A stretch of 6,092 bases of DNA from NCBI GenBank assembly GCA_958439775.1, contig CAUBWQ010000062.1, positions 1 to 6,092 of the forward strand, given 5' to 3'. The position numbers and the translations under genes are program-made. The stretch comes from an uncultured Collinsella sp. Lineage in GTDB: Bacteria > Actinomycetota > Coriobacteriia > Coriobacteriales > Coriobacteriaceae. The notes beneath the pieces are model-generated. The model was not told the DNA's origin. It worked only from the letters and a program-made list of their open reading frames with translations, and made no database searches. This document shows positions 1 through 5,647 of the stretch, piece by piece (the stretch's first letter is position 1; each line of letters starts with the position of its first letter).

Positions 1-1
1 C

Positions 2-1252
2 GCACGTACAGCTGATCACCAGCACAGCGACGGCGGAGGTGAGCGCTTCGTTGATGCTTCCGGTCAGTGCCATCCACGCCGCAAAGGTCACGGCCGAGAT
101 CACGAACACCACGGGCACGAACACGCCGGCGACCTTGTCGGCCATACGGGCGATGGGCGCCTTGGTGGCGTTGGCGTCCTCGACGAGCTGGATAATCTTG
201 GCGAGCGACGTGTCGGCGCCCACACGCGTGGCACGGAAGGTAAACGAGCCAGTGCGGTTGACGGTGGCGGCGTTGACGGTGTCGCCGGCGGTCTTTTCCA
301 CGGGGATGGACTCGCCGGTGAGCGCACTCTCGTCCACGGCCGAAGCGCCCTCGAGTACGACGCCGTCGACAGGGATGGACTCGCCGGGGCGCACGCGCAG
401 TACCTGGCCGGGAAGGATGTTGTCGACGTCGACGGTGGCCTCGCTGCCGTCCTCTGCCACGACGGTCGCAGTCTTGGGCGCCAGGTCGATCAGCGCCTCG
501 ATAGCGCCGCCGGTTTTGGACTTGCTGCGCGTCTCGAGATATTTGCCTACGGTGACGAGCGACAGGATCGTGCCTGCGCTCTCAAAATACAGGTTGTCCA
601 TGCTCGTCATCATGGCCTCGTGGACCTGACCCGCGGCTAGCTGGTCGGCCATGATGAACATGGCGTAGAGCGACCAGGCGATGGACGCAGTGGCGCCCAC
701 GGCGATGAGCGCGTCCATGGTGGGCGCGCCGTGCACGAGCGACTTGAAGCCGTTGATAAAGTACGCGTCGTTGACGTAGACGATGGGGATGAGCAGGACG
801 AGTTCGGCGAGGGCGAGCGTCATGCTGTGGACGTGGTCCGTGAAGATGCCGGGCAGCGGCCAACCAAGCATGTGACCCATGCCTATGTAGAACAGTGGGA
901 TGAGAAATACGATCGAGACGATGAAGCGGGTGCGCATGGCAGAGGCGGCGGCCTCCAGCTTTTTGGTTGGCGACTCCATATGGGCGGCGCCGGACCTGAC
1001 TTGCGTGCTGCCGTTTGAGCCGGCGGCACCGGTGCCCGCATCGACGGGCGAGGCCGAGTAGCCCGCGCGGTCGACGGCGGTGCAGATATCGTCGGGGGAG
1101 ACCTGCGCGGGGTCATAGTCGACCAGCATGGAGCCGGCGAGCAGGTTGACGGCGACGTTTTGGACGCCGTCGAGCTTGCTGACGGCGCGGTCCACGTGCG
1201 CCTGGCAAGCGGCGCATGTCATGCCGCCCACGTCGAACTTATCTTGAGCCAT
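2..1252 (-). CDS. copA: Copper-translocating P1B-type ATPase, N-terminal 417 residues (cut by window edge)
   Basis: Predicted inner-membrane pump that exports Cu(I) using ATP. The visible part starts with a heavy-metal-associated domain (about residues 3-68) with the metal-binding motif GMTCAAC (C13, C16). A linker follows, then hydrophobic segments near 108-124, 144-160, 178-201 and 222-236. The actuator domain carries LTGES at 311-315, followed by membrane segments near 372-395 and from 403. The kinase-type phosphorylation site (DKTGT) and ATP-binding domain lie beyond the window. The ATG at 1252 is chosen because GGAG (1258-1261) lies 5 nt upstream and the metal-binding domain begins directly after it. 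The gene is preceded by a CsoR-like operator, which supports copper as the substrate. Odd point: the sixth-helix metal motif reads C415-T416-C417 (codons TGT ACG TGC), where the family has CPC. The last whole codon is at 2-4. The family is certain; the copper rather than other soft-metal specificity is inferred. Confidence 0.93.
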   Translation of the reverse strand, partial: MAQDKFDVGGMTCAACQAHVDRAVSKLDGVQNVAVNLLAGSMLVDYDPAQVSPDDICTAVDRAGYSASPVDAGTGAAGSNGSTQVRSGAAHMESPTKKLEAAASAMRTRFIVSIVFLIPLFYIGMGHMLGWPLPGIFTDHVHSMTLALAELVLLIPIVYVNDAYFINGFKSLVHGAPTMDALIAVGATASIAWSLYAMFIMADQLAAGQVHEAMMTSMDNLYFESAGTILSLVTVGKYLETRSKSKTGGAIEALIDLAPKTATVVAEDGSEATVDVDNILPGQVLRVRPGESIPVDGVVLEGASAVDESALTGESIPVEKTAGDTVNAATVNRTGSFTFRATRVGADTSLAKIIQLVEDANATKAPIARMADKVAGVFVPVVFVISAVTFAAWMALTGSINEALTSAVAVLVISCTC

Positions 1253-1299
1253 GGCTTCTCCTTTCTGTGGTTCGGTGTTGGAATTGTTAACCTGCCGAT

Positions 1300-1330
1300 A
1301 CTATACACCCATACCCCCGGGGGGTGTCTA
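1300..1330 (-). promoter_or_regulatory. Candidate copA promoter overlapping the operator
   Basis: Read on the minus strand, a TAGACA (plus-strand 1325-1330) and a TATAGT (plus-strand 1300-1305) could be the -35 and -10 boxes. The 19-nt spacer between them is longer than the usual 17. It is filled by the GC palindrome, so a bound repressor would sit between the boxes. Transcription would start about 40 nt upstream of the ATG at 1252. The hexamers are plausible but the long spacer lowers certainty. Confidence 0.45.
1305..1327 (-). promoter_or_regulatory. CsoR-type copper-responsive operator
   Basis: The core TACCCCCGGGGGG is a near-perfect GC-rich palindrome (C run 1314-1318, G run 1319-1324) flanked by an outer inverted pair, ACACCC (1305-1310) and GGGTGT (1322-1327). 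TA-flanked runs of C then G are the known hallmark of CsoR/RcnR-family operators, which are de-repressed by Cu(I). Its position just upstream of the copper ATPase agrees. No csoR gene is in the window. Confidence 0.7.
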
Positions 1331-1403
1331 GTACAGAAAACATATATGAGATTTCGCTACAGATGAGGGTAGTTAGTTGGCCGATGGCCCGTTCCAACCA
1401 AAC

Positions 1404-1460
1404 ATCTCAATCTGTAACATCTGGACCGGTTTTTGAGCCATAGCTGTTACAGATTTAGAC
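1404..1460 (+). repeat. 57-nt palindromic element, unit 1
   Basis: Arms 1404-1419 and 1445-1460 enclose a 25-nt loop. The arms mismatch at two positions (1 and 5) in their outer half. The loop keeps the family's fixed positions: T3, R4, G5, T13, T15, G16. Confidence 0.88.
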
Positions 1461-1483
1461 GAACATTTCAGCCGAAAACTAAC

Positions 1484-1540
1484 GTCTCGATCTGTAACAA
1501 CTAGACCCCGTTTTGCCGAGTATTTGTTACAGATCGAGAC
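1484..1540 (+). repeat. 57-nt palindromic element, unit 2
   Basis: Arms 1484-1499 and 1525-1540 are a perfect 16-nt inverted repeat (GTCTCGATCTGTAACA) around a 25-nt loop. This is the best match to the consensus in the window. Confidence 0.92.
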
Positions 1541-1563
1541 AAACAGTTGGTAGAAAACTCAAT

Positions 1564-1620
1564 GTCTCAATCTGTAACATCTGGCGGGAAATATGACTTC
1601 TAACTGTTACAGATCGAGAC
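1564..1620 (+). repeat. 57-nt palindromic element, unit 3
   Basis: Arms 1564-1579 and 1605-1620 with a single difference (CA on the left against CG on the right) and a 25-nt loop. This loop is the most diverged one but keeps T3, G5, T13, T15 and G16. Confidence 0.9.
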
Positions 1621-1644
1621 AGACTGCCCGGGGTCAACTCAAAT

Positions 1645-1701
1645 GTCTTGATCTGTAACATCTAGAGAGGTTTTTGACCCCTTACTGTTACAGATTGAGA
1701 T
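1645..1701 (+). repeat. 57-nt palindromic element, unit 4
   Basis: Arms 1645-1660 and 1686-1701 differ at three outer positions (1, 5, 6). In a plus-strand RNA all three would be G-U wobbles, so the stem could still close. The loop is 25 nt. Confidence 0.88.
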
Positions 1702-1724
1702 GTTGTCTCGCGGGGTTGGGGTTT

Positions 1725-1781
1725 GTCTCGTTCTGTAACATCTAGACCCGTATCTGCCGAGCTAGTGTTACAGATCGAGAC
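1725..1781 (+). repeat. 57-nt palindromic element, unit 5
   Basis: Arms 1725-1740 and 1766-1781 with one mismatch (position 7 of the left arm is T instead of A) around a 25-nt loop. Confidence 0.9.
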
Positions 1782-1809
1782 AATTGCCGGGGAGGGGTTC
1801 CGCCACGGC

Positions 1810-1843
1810 AAGATATCCGCTCCCTGAAGATACCTGCTCCCTA
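1810..1843 (+). repeat. 17-nt tandem duplication ending at the kinase stop codon
   Basis: AAGATATCCGCTCCCTG (1810-1826) is followed directly by AAGATACCTGCTCCCTA (1827-1843), matching at 14 of 17 positions. The second copy contains the complement of the kinase TAG stop (1841-1843). It looks like a short slippage-type duplication of the end of the gene. No clear intrinsic terminator for the kinase transcript is visible here; the only nearby stem, TTGCCG (1784-1789) with CGGCAA (1806-1811), has no T-run after it. Confidence 0.6.
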
Positions 1844-3925
1844 AATACAAAACCCGGGGATCACGCAGGTCCGCTTCTTGGAGGTGTCCGCTGGGGTCGC
1901 GTATGTGAACACGTCGCCGTTGTGTCCCACGCGGTTTATGTAGAGCGTGCCTTCGCTCTCCGATGTGTCGGGGCTCACCGTGCGCTCCCACCAGCAGGTG
2001 TCCTTGCCCTTCCACTGGCGGACCATCGTCTCGTTCGTGGAATACGGGCTTACCTTGAGCTCGCGGAAGAGCTGATACTCCTTGCCCTCGCCGTTGTAGA
2101 TGTCTGCCAGGTAGTGATAGTCCTTGGCAAACGAATCGGGCGGTTGCGTACCGCACAGCTCGACCATGGCGGGCAGCCAAAGGGTTGCGGGCAACTCGCT
2201 CAGACACGATGCACTGTTGGCGGCGCCAGCGTTATTCGAGATCTTTTTGACAGATTTGATGAGTGCGCGCAACTCGTTGGGCAGCAGCTTAAGGCCGTCG
2301 CCGTTGAGCCATTCCCGCAGCTCGCAATCTGCCCAGCCGGCGCTCGGCGGTTCAGCCGCAGCGTTGCGCTCGGCAATACCCGCATCGAACATAAACGTCA
2401 GTCCGGCCTTGCCCGTCCCGTCCAGAAGCTCGTCGTGGCGGATGCCCACGAGCTGCGCGCCGACGTGCAGCCCATTGGTGAGCTTCACGCGCTTAGTGCA
2501 TGGATAGGGGATATGCCCGTTGTCATCGAGCAGATGATAGCGCTTGGCAATCTCGCGTGCCTCGCTACGGGTCTCGGCGGCCTTAATCTTGAGCGAAATC
2601 TCCTGCAGCTGATCCCAGGTGTAGTCGTCAAGCGAACCGCGGATGCCGTCAAGGTAGTCGGGGATGCCAAAGCCATGGGTTGCCGCCCCGATAACGCTGA
2701 GCCCCGCAACGGCTGCGATAGCGCCGCCGATAATAAAGCGGCGGCGGGTCATGGCATCGTGACGGGCCTGATTCAGGATCTCTCGTGCGCGCTCGCCGGC
2801 GACGTCGACCTTAAGGTGCGTGCCAGAATCGATATCAATCGCGGCCTCGTCTCCTGTGCCTTCGCGGCCCTCGGATTCGGCATCGGTGAGGTATGCCGAG
2901 AGCACCTCGAGCATCTGCTGCTCGGTGGGACGATCGCACTGCTCGACTGAGAGACCCTTCATGATGATTTGGACGAGCGCTTCATCGCCCTCGCAGCGCG
3001 GCTCGAGCGGTGCCGGCTTGGTCTTGGTCTTTACGAGATAGAACGAGCCGGTTGCAGCGGCGTCCGTCGACTCAAAGTCAAACGGTTTGCGACCGCTGTA
3101 GAGCTGGTACAGAATGCTCGAAAGCGCATAGACGTCGATTGCCGGCGAACGGCGAAGGGCCGCGATGCCTTCGATATCCTGCGTGAGCATCTCGGGCGCG
3201 GCGTATGCGGGCGTGGCAAAGCGCCAGATGTCGGCGCGCCGGGTGATCGTGTCGTCGCCGAGAGCCATGGTCGCGGAGCCCATGTCGATGAGGCAGGGGT
3301 CAAAGGAGGAATCAGCAATCTGCTGCTCGAGCGTTCGGCTGGTGGTGCGGAACATGATATTGGCAGGCGACAGGTCGCGATGGATGACCGGATTCACGAG
3401 GCCTTGGGTCATCAAGAGCGCACGAAGCACGGCGTTTCCGACGGCGGCGACCATCTGGGTGGTCAGCCCGCCCGAGGCGTCGTGCGGAAGCAGGGGCAGC
3501 GCCTGCTTGAGTGAGGTGCCCTCGACCCACTCCATGAGGATGAGCGGGTCGTCCTCGCACGATCCGTAGCCATAGACGCGCGGAAATCCGCGCAGGTGCG
3601 AGACGGTACACAGATGACGGTACTCCTCGAACAGCGCAGCGGTGTTGGCCAGGTGCGCGGCCGATTGCTCGGCGGAGCGGTCGGGGGCTTGGCCGGAAAG
3701 GATGGCGTTGTCCTTGAGTAGCTTGACGGCAAAGACCTCGCCGCTCGTGTTGGTCGCGCGCAGCACGTGCCCGATGTTGCCGTTGTTGCGGTGGGCCGTC
3801 TGGAGAATAAGCGTCATAAACCGACGCTTGGCGTCGTCCTCGGCGCTGGGGTCGACCGCCACGGCGGTATCGAACGTATCGAGACGGATGAGTTTGTCGC
3901 CATAGGCGCTATCGGTAGTATCCAT
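1841..3925 (-). CDS. Transmembrane Ser/Thr protein kinase with C-terminal DUF6273-like sensor domain
   Basis: A 694-residue receptor kinase. The kinase domain (about 35-345) has a glycine loop of the form NxGxxGxV (47-54), the ATP lysine in FAVK (K68), HRDLSPAN (H182, R183, D184, N189), DMG in place of DFG (214-216), APE (243-245) and D264. The usual lysine two residues after the catalytic Asp is Ser186; HRDxSP forms occur in other Gram-positive kinases with intact catalytic Asp. A basic stretch RRR (394-396) leads into one hydrophobic segment (397-416). Residues of about 475-694 should therefore lie outside the cell. They resemble DUF6273: a GWADCELREWLN block at 530-541, a WLP segment near 583, a YQLF segment near 617, a WW pair at 645-646 and a final PGFCI. 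The start at 3925 is chosen over an in-frame ATG 29 codons upstream because AAAGGA lies just before it and the upstream extension would run through a large inverted repeat. Outside domain function is unknown; sensing is inferred. Confidence 0.93.
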   Translation of the reverse strand: MDTTDSAYGDKLIRLDTFDTAVAVDPSAEDDAKRRFMTLILQTAHRNNGNIGHVLRATNTSGEVFAVKLLKDNAILSGQAPDRSAEQSAAHLANTAALFEEYRHLCTVSHLRGFPRVYGYGSCEDDPLILMEWVEGTSLKQALPLLPHDASGGLTTQMVAAVGNAVLRALLMTQGLVNPVIHRDLSPANIMFRTTSRTLEQQIADSSFDPCLIDMGSATMALGDDTITRRADIWRFATPAYAAPEMLTQDIEGIAALRRSPAIDVYALSSILYQLYSGRKPFDFESTDAAATGSFYLVKTKTKPAPLEPRCEGDEALVQIIMKGLSVEQCDRPTEQQMLEVLSAYLTDAESEGREGTGDEAAIDIDSGTHLKVDVAGERAREILNQARHDAMTRRRFIIGGAIAAVAGLSVIGAATHGFGIPDYLDGIRGSLDDYTWDQLQEISLKIKAAETRSEAREIAKRYHLLDDNGHIPYPCTKRVKLTNGLHVGAQLVGIRHDELLDGTGKAGLTFMFDAGIAERNAAAEPPSAGWADCELREWLNGDGLKLLPNELRALIKSVKKISNNAGAANSASCLSELPATLWLPAMVELCGTQPPDSFAKDYHYLADIYNGEGKEYQLFRELKVSPYSTNETMVRQWKGKDTCWWERTVSPDTSESEGTLYINRVGHNGDVFTYATPADTSKKRTCVIPGFCI

Positions 3926-3930
3926 GGCGT

Positions 3931-3937
3931 TCCTTTG
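3931..3937 (-). promoter_or_regulatory. Kinase ribosome binding site that decides its start
   Basis: On the minus strand, CAAAGGA ends 5 nt before the ATG at 3925. The alternative ATG at 4012 lies inside the right arm of the 3959-4017 inverted repeat and has no comparable purine-rich site at the right distance. Confidence 0.75.
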
Positions 3938-3958
3938 TCTGGCATGGGTTGCCGCGCG

Positions 3959-4017
3959 TATACGTGAGCAGTGCGGATATCGGTAAAGTACCATGATAGC
4001 CGCACTGCCCACGTATA
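3959..4017. repeat. 18-nt inverted repeat in the kinase leader
   Basis: TATACGTGAGCAGTGCGG (3959-3976) is inverted at 4000-4017 with one mismatch, separated by 23 nt. As RNA it would be a strong hairpin ending about 33 nt before the kinase start codon. As DNA it could be a paired binding site. No T-run follows it in the direction of the kinase, so it is not a standard terminator. It is unrelated in sequence to the 57-nt elements. Confidence 0.85.
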
Positions 4018-4056
4018 CCGCTGAGCATTGTCGTTTACGACGCAGAAGGTAGAAGA

Positions 4057-4095
4057 CGAAAGACGGACGGCGACCGTCTTTCGATCGCCGTCCGT
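4057..4095 (-). terminator. Terminator or attenuator after the FHA gene, with two competing hairpins
   Basis: In the transcript of the FHA gene, an 11-bp perfect stem (ACGGACGGCGA at 4095-4085 with its complement at 4073-4063, 11-nt loop) starts right after the TAG stop and is followed by the moderately U-rich CTTTCGTCTTC. A second perfect stem of 10 bp (4083-4074 with 4066-4057, 7-nt loop) overlaps it. Both stems need 4063-4066, so they cannot form together. The first stem resembles an intrinsic terminator with a weak U-tract; the overlap resembles attenuators. No upstream sensor or leader peptide was recognised. Confidence 0.6.
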
Positions 4096-4096
4096 G

Positions 4097-5059
4097 CTAG
4101 TCCACAATGACGAGAAATGTCGTGTAGAGACCCAGATGGAGCCTGTCGCTGTTTTCGATTTCCACTGGGGGATAGATCTTGCCGGGCTCGCGTTGGTCGC
4201 GCGGCGGCTCAATCACAATATCGCCGTCGCCTGCACCCGATTCGAGTACCGTGCCGTTGGTCGATCCAAGGCCCTGGGCGTACCAGTGCTCACCCTCAAG
4301 CCAAATGCGAAGATGCTCGCGCGATGCGTCGGCGCCCACATCGGTGATGCTGGGCGAGGTTTTGGGCAAAGAACCAATCACGGTGCCGCGCGGATCGCGT
4401 GTGAGGGGATGGATTTGCATGTCGGCGCAGTTGTCGGCATGGGTTCTGAGCAGACCGAGGTTGGGGGCGACGGTGCGCGGCTGCTCCAGGCTGCTCATAA
4501 AGCCACGTCCGACGGTAGTTTCGGTGGTGCCAAAGTGCCCGCCCGTCTTGCTGTCGCAAAAGCGCTCGACGGTGGCCACGCCCTGAACGGGATCGGCGAG
4601 CGCCCCCGTTGCCACAAAGAGCATAAGGTAAAGCGTGCTTTTCTCGCGCACGGCATTGCCGTCAAAGTTGTCGATGCGATTGAGGGCATTTGCATATAGG
4701 CGGCTGTCCAGCTTGTAGCTGGCGAGAGCCGACATCATTTCGTTGGCGGCCGGACCGCGATAGTGCTCGGCGATTGCCTGATAGGCGGACTCGCCGCCGC
4801 CGAGCTTGCTGCAGATTGCCGCGGAAAGGTTGAGCGTGGTGACGGTAAAGTCGCTGTAGATGGCGGGCGCGCACTGGTCAGGCTTGCGATGAACGATGTA
4901 ACGGGTGAGATACGAGCGGTTGGAAGAGCATTTCTCGAGCAGGGTGCTGCCGAGATAAGAGTTTCCATTGATGAGCATTCGGGCGATCTCGAGATGTTTA
5001 AGACCGCCGAACGAGCGAATATCGTTATAGAGGACCGAGCAAGGCGTCTCTGCTGCCAC
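4097..5059 (-). CDS. FHA-domain protein with unrecognised N-terminal region
   Basis: A 320-residue protein with no signal peptide or obvious membrane segment, so probably cytoplasmic. Residues of about 225-320 form a forkhead-associated domain, a phosphothreonine-binding fold. Visible are SREH (246-249, the Ser-Arg and His of the binding loop), a W in the following strand, GSTNGT (265-270) and a final hydrophobic strand. The first FHA motif, normally a GR pair, appears degenerate (IGSLP). Residues 1-220 look mainly helical with six scattered cysteines; I do not recognise them. The GTG at 5059 is chosen because AAAGGAGG lies 5 nt upstream; a TTG ten codons earlier (5089) is possible but has no such site. 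The gene precedes the co-oriented Ser/Thr kinase by 171 nt, so it is a likely substrate or phospho-reader for it. FHA assignment is secure; partnership is inferred. Confidence 0.9.
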   Translation of the reverse strand: MAAETPCSVLYNDIRSFGGLKHLEIARMLINGNSYLGSTLLEKCSSNRSYLTRYIVHRKPDQCAPAIYSDFTVTTLNLSAAICSKLGGGESAYQAIAEHYRGPAANEMMSALASYKLDSRLYANALNRIDNFDGNAVREKSTLYLMLFVATGALADPVQGVATVERFCDSKTGGHFGTTETTVGRGFMSSLEQPRTVAPNLGLLRTHADNCADMQIHPLTRDPRGTVIGSLPKTSPSITDVGADASREHLRIWLEGEHWYAQGLGSTNGTVLESGAGDGDIVIEPPRDQREPGKIYPPVEIENSDRLHLGLYTTFLVIVD

Positions 5060-5064
5060 GGATA

Positions 5065-5072
5065 CCTCCTTT
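5065..5072 (-). promoter_or_regulatory. Strong ribosome binding site that sets a GTG start
   Basis: AAAGGAGG on the minus strand lies 5 nt before the GTG at 5059. It falls inside the reading frame of the longer TTG-initiated version, which argues for the GTG as the true start. Confidence 0.8.
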
Positions 5073-5166
5073 GATTGCTTCCTAGCCAATATGGCGATAG
5101 GAATTAATGGCCCCCGGTGGGCGACGTATTAAATGGCTGCGCAATATATAGCGTAACCAAAGCAAC

Positions 5167-5172
5167 ATTATA
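5167..5172 (-). promoter_or_regulatory. Candidate -10 box for the FHA/kinase operon
   Basis: A perfect TATAAT on the minus strand, about 108 nt upstream of the GTG start. The hexamer 17 nt further upstream (CTGCAA) is a poor -35, so an activator or weak basal promoter is possible. The leader would be roughly 100 nt. Confidence 0.5.
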
Positions 5173-5238
5173 GGCCACATGTTCGAAATTGCAGGAAGCC
5201 TGAGAGATTTGGTTTGGACTGGACGGAAATCCCCCTCT

Positions 5239-5295
5239 GTCTTGATCTATAACAATTAGGGCCGATTTTGCTCGGCAACTGTTACAGATTGAGAC
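5239..5295 (+). repeat. 57-nt palindromic element, unit 6
   Basis: Arms 5239-5254 and 5280-5295, with differences at positions 5, 6 and 11. The left arm has CTATAACA, the only change in the otherwise invariant inner arm among all fourteen arms. The loop is 25 nt. Confidence 0.87.
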
Positions 5296-5319
5296 GTTTG
5301 TGAACCGTGTCGACCGTTT

Positions 5320-5376
5320 GTCTCGATCTGTAACACGTAGAGGAAGATTTGCCCTGTAGATGTTACAGATTGAGAC
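5320..5376 (+). repeat. 57-nt palindromic element, unit 7
   Basis: Arms 5320-5335 (a perfect consensus arm) and 5361-5376 with one CG/CA difference. The loop is 25 nt and keeps T3, R4, G5, T13, T15 and G16. Confidence 0.9.
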
Positions 5377-5442
5377 AATCAGCCGGGCTCACCTCGTCCG
5401 CCTCGTCATCTGTGGTTTACGTGGGGGCATGCGAAGCACGGG

Positions 5443-5448
5443 TATACT
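5443..5448 (+). promoter_or_regulatory. Candidate -10 box for the helicase gene
   Basis: TATACT in the context GGGTATACTAA is the best -10 match upstream of the helicase. No good -35 lies at 16-18 nt; TTTACG at 5416-5421 is 21 nt away. If used, the leader is about 190 nt. Long leaders are common on cold- or autoregulated DEAD-box mRNAs. Confidence 0.4.
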
Positions 5449-5647
5449 AACCGGCGGCGAATCTGCTCCATCGCTTAGAGCTGCTGCGTCTGGACGGCGC
5501 GTGATAGGGCTGCCAAAGCGATCGCCAGCGTGCTGAGCAACGTCCTCTCTGTGCGCACCCGTTTTTGTATGTATTAGCGCACTACCAAGCACGCCCGCGC
5601 GGCCGCATGCCGTGCCCATTGCGCGTGCAGATAAGGAACAACAACAT
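5449..5647 (+). other. Probable long 5' leader of the helicase mRNA
   Basis: About 200 nt with no supported gene. GTGCGC (5551-5556) and GCGCAC (5577-5582) could pair around a 20-nt loop containing a run of five T. I see no tRNA, riboswitch or 57-nt element here. Confidence 0.35.

Larger units (their letters stand above)
1404..1781. repeat. Array 1: five tandem copies of a 57-nt palindromic element
   Basis: Units start at 1404, 1484, 1564, 1645 and 1725, a period of 80-81 nt. Each has a left arm like GTCTCGATCTGTAACA, a loop of exactly 25 nt and a right arm like TGTTACAGATCGAGAC. Linkers between units are 23, 23, 24 and 23 nt and much less conserved, although the first two share GAAAACT. The inner part of the arm (CTGTAACA) is invariant in all ten arms here, while the outer CG dinucleotide varies (CG, CA, TG, AA). 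The array fills the gap between the kinase stop codon and the copA promoter. No coding potential or IS terminal structure is visible. Possible roles are multiple binding sites for a protein, processed RNA hairpins, or a non-autonomous palindromic repeat family. Confidence 0.92.
5239..5376. repeat. Array 2: two copies of the 57-nt palindromic element
   Basis: Units at 5239-5295 and 5320-5376 have the same 16-nt arms, 25-nt loops and orientation as array 1. The linker is 24 nt and the period 81 nt. The array sits between the divergent FHA and helicase genes. It lies 66 nt from each candidate -10 box (5167-5172 and 5443-5448). Confidence 0.9.

Noticed and set aside
39..629. 196-codon open frame on the plus strand
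   Set aside because: It is antisense to the copper ATPase actuator region. It has a Ser/Thr-rich shadow composition and no domain.
1356..1369. Possible degenerate sixth copy of the array 1 element (GCTACAGATGAGGG)
   Set aside because: It resembles a right arm, but there is no left arm at the required distance and it does not fit the 80-nt period.
1404..1781. CRISPR array
   Set aside because: The 16-nt repeats alternate in orientation, the loops share fixed bases and the same positions recur in all units, so they are not independent spacers. No cas gene is present.
1404..1781. Insertion sequence or intact MITE
   Set aside because: No transposase, no element-wide terminal inverted repeats and no clear target-site duplication were seen. 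A non-autonomous origin for single units cannot be excluded.
1662..2207. 181-codon open frame on the minus strand
   Set aside because: It overlaps the end of the kinase in another frame and runs into repeat units 4 and 5. The peptide is Arg/His-rich and low in hydrophobic order, typical of a shadow frame.
1784..2950. 388-codon open frame on the plus strand
   Set aside because: It lies antisense to conserved parts of the kinase gene (DUF6273-like domain and membrane segment), has no recognisable domain and no ribosome binding site. It is a high-GC shadow.
4028..4699. 223-codon open frame on the plus strand
   Set aside because: It is antisense to the FHA domain and begins within the leader hairpin region. 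It has no domain and is explained by GC-rich third positions of the real gene.
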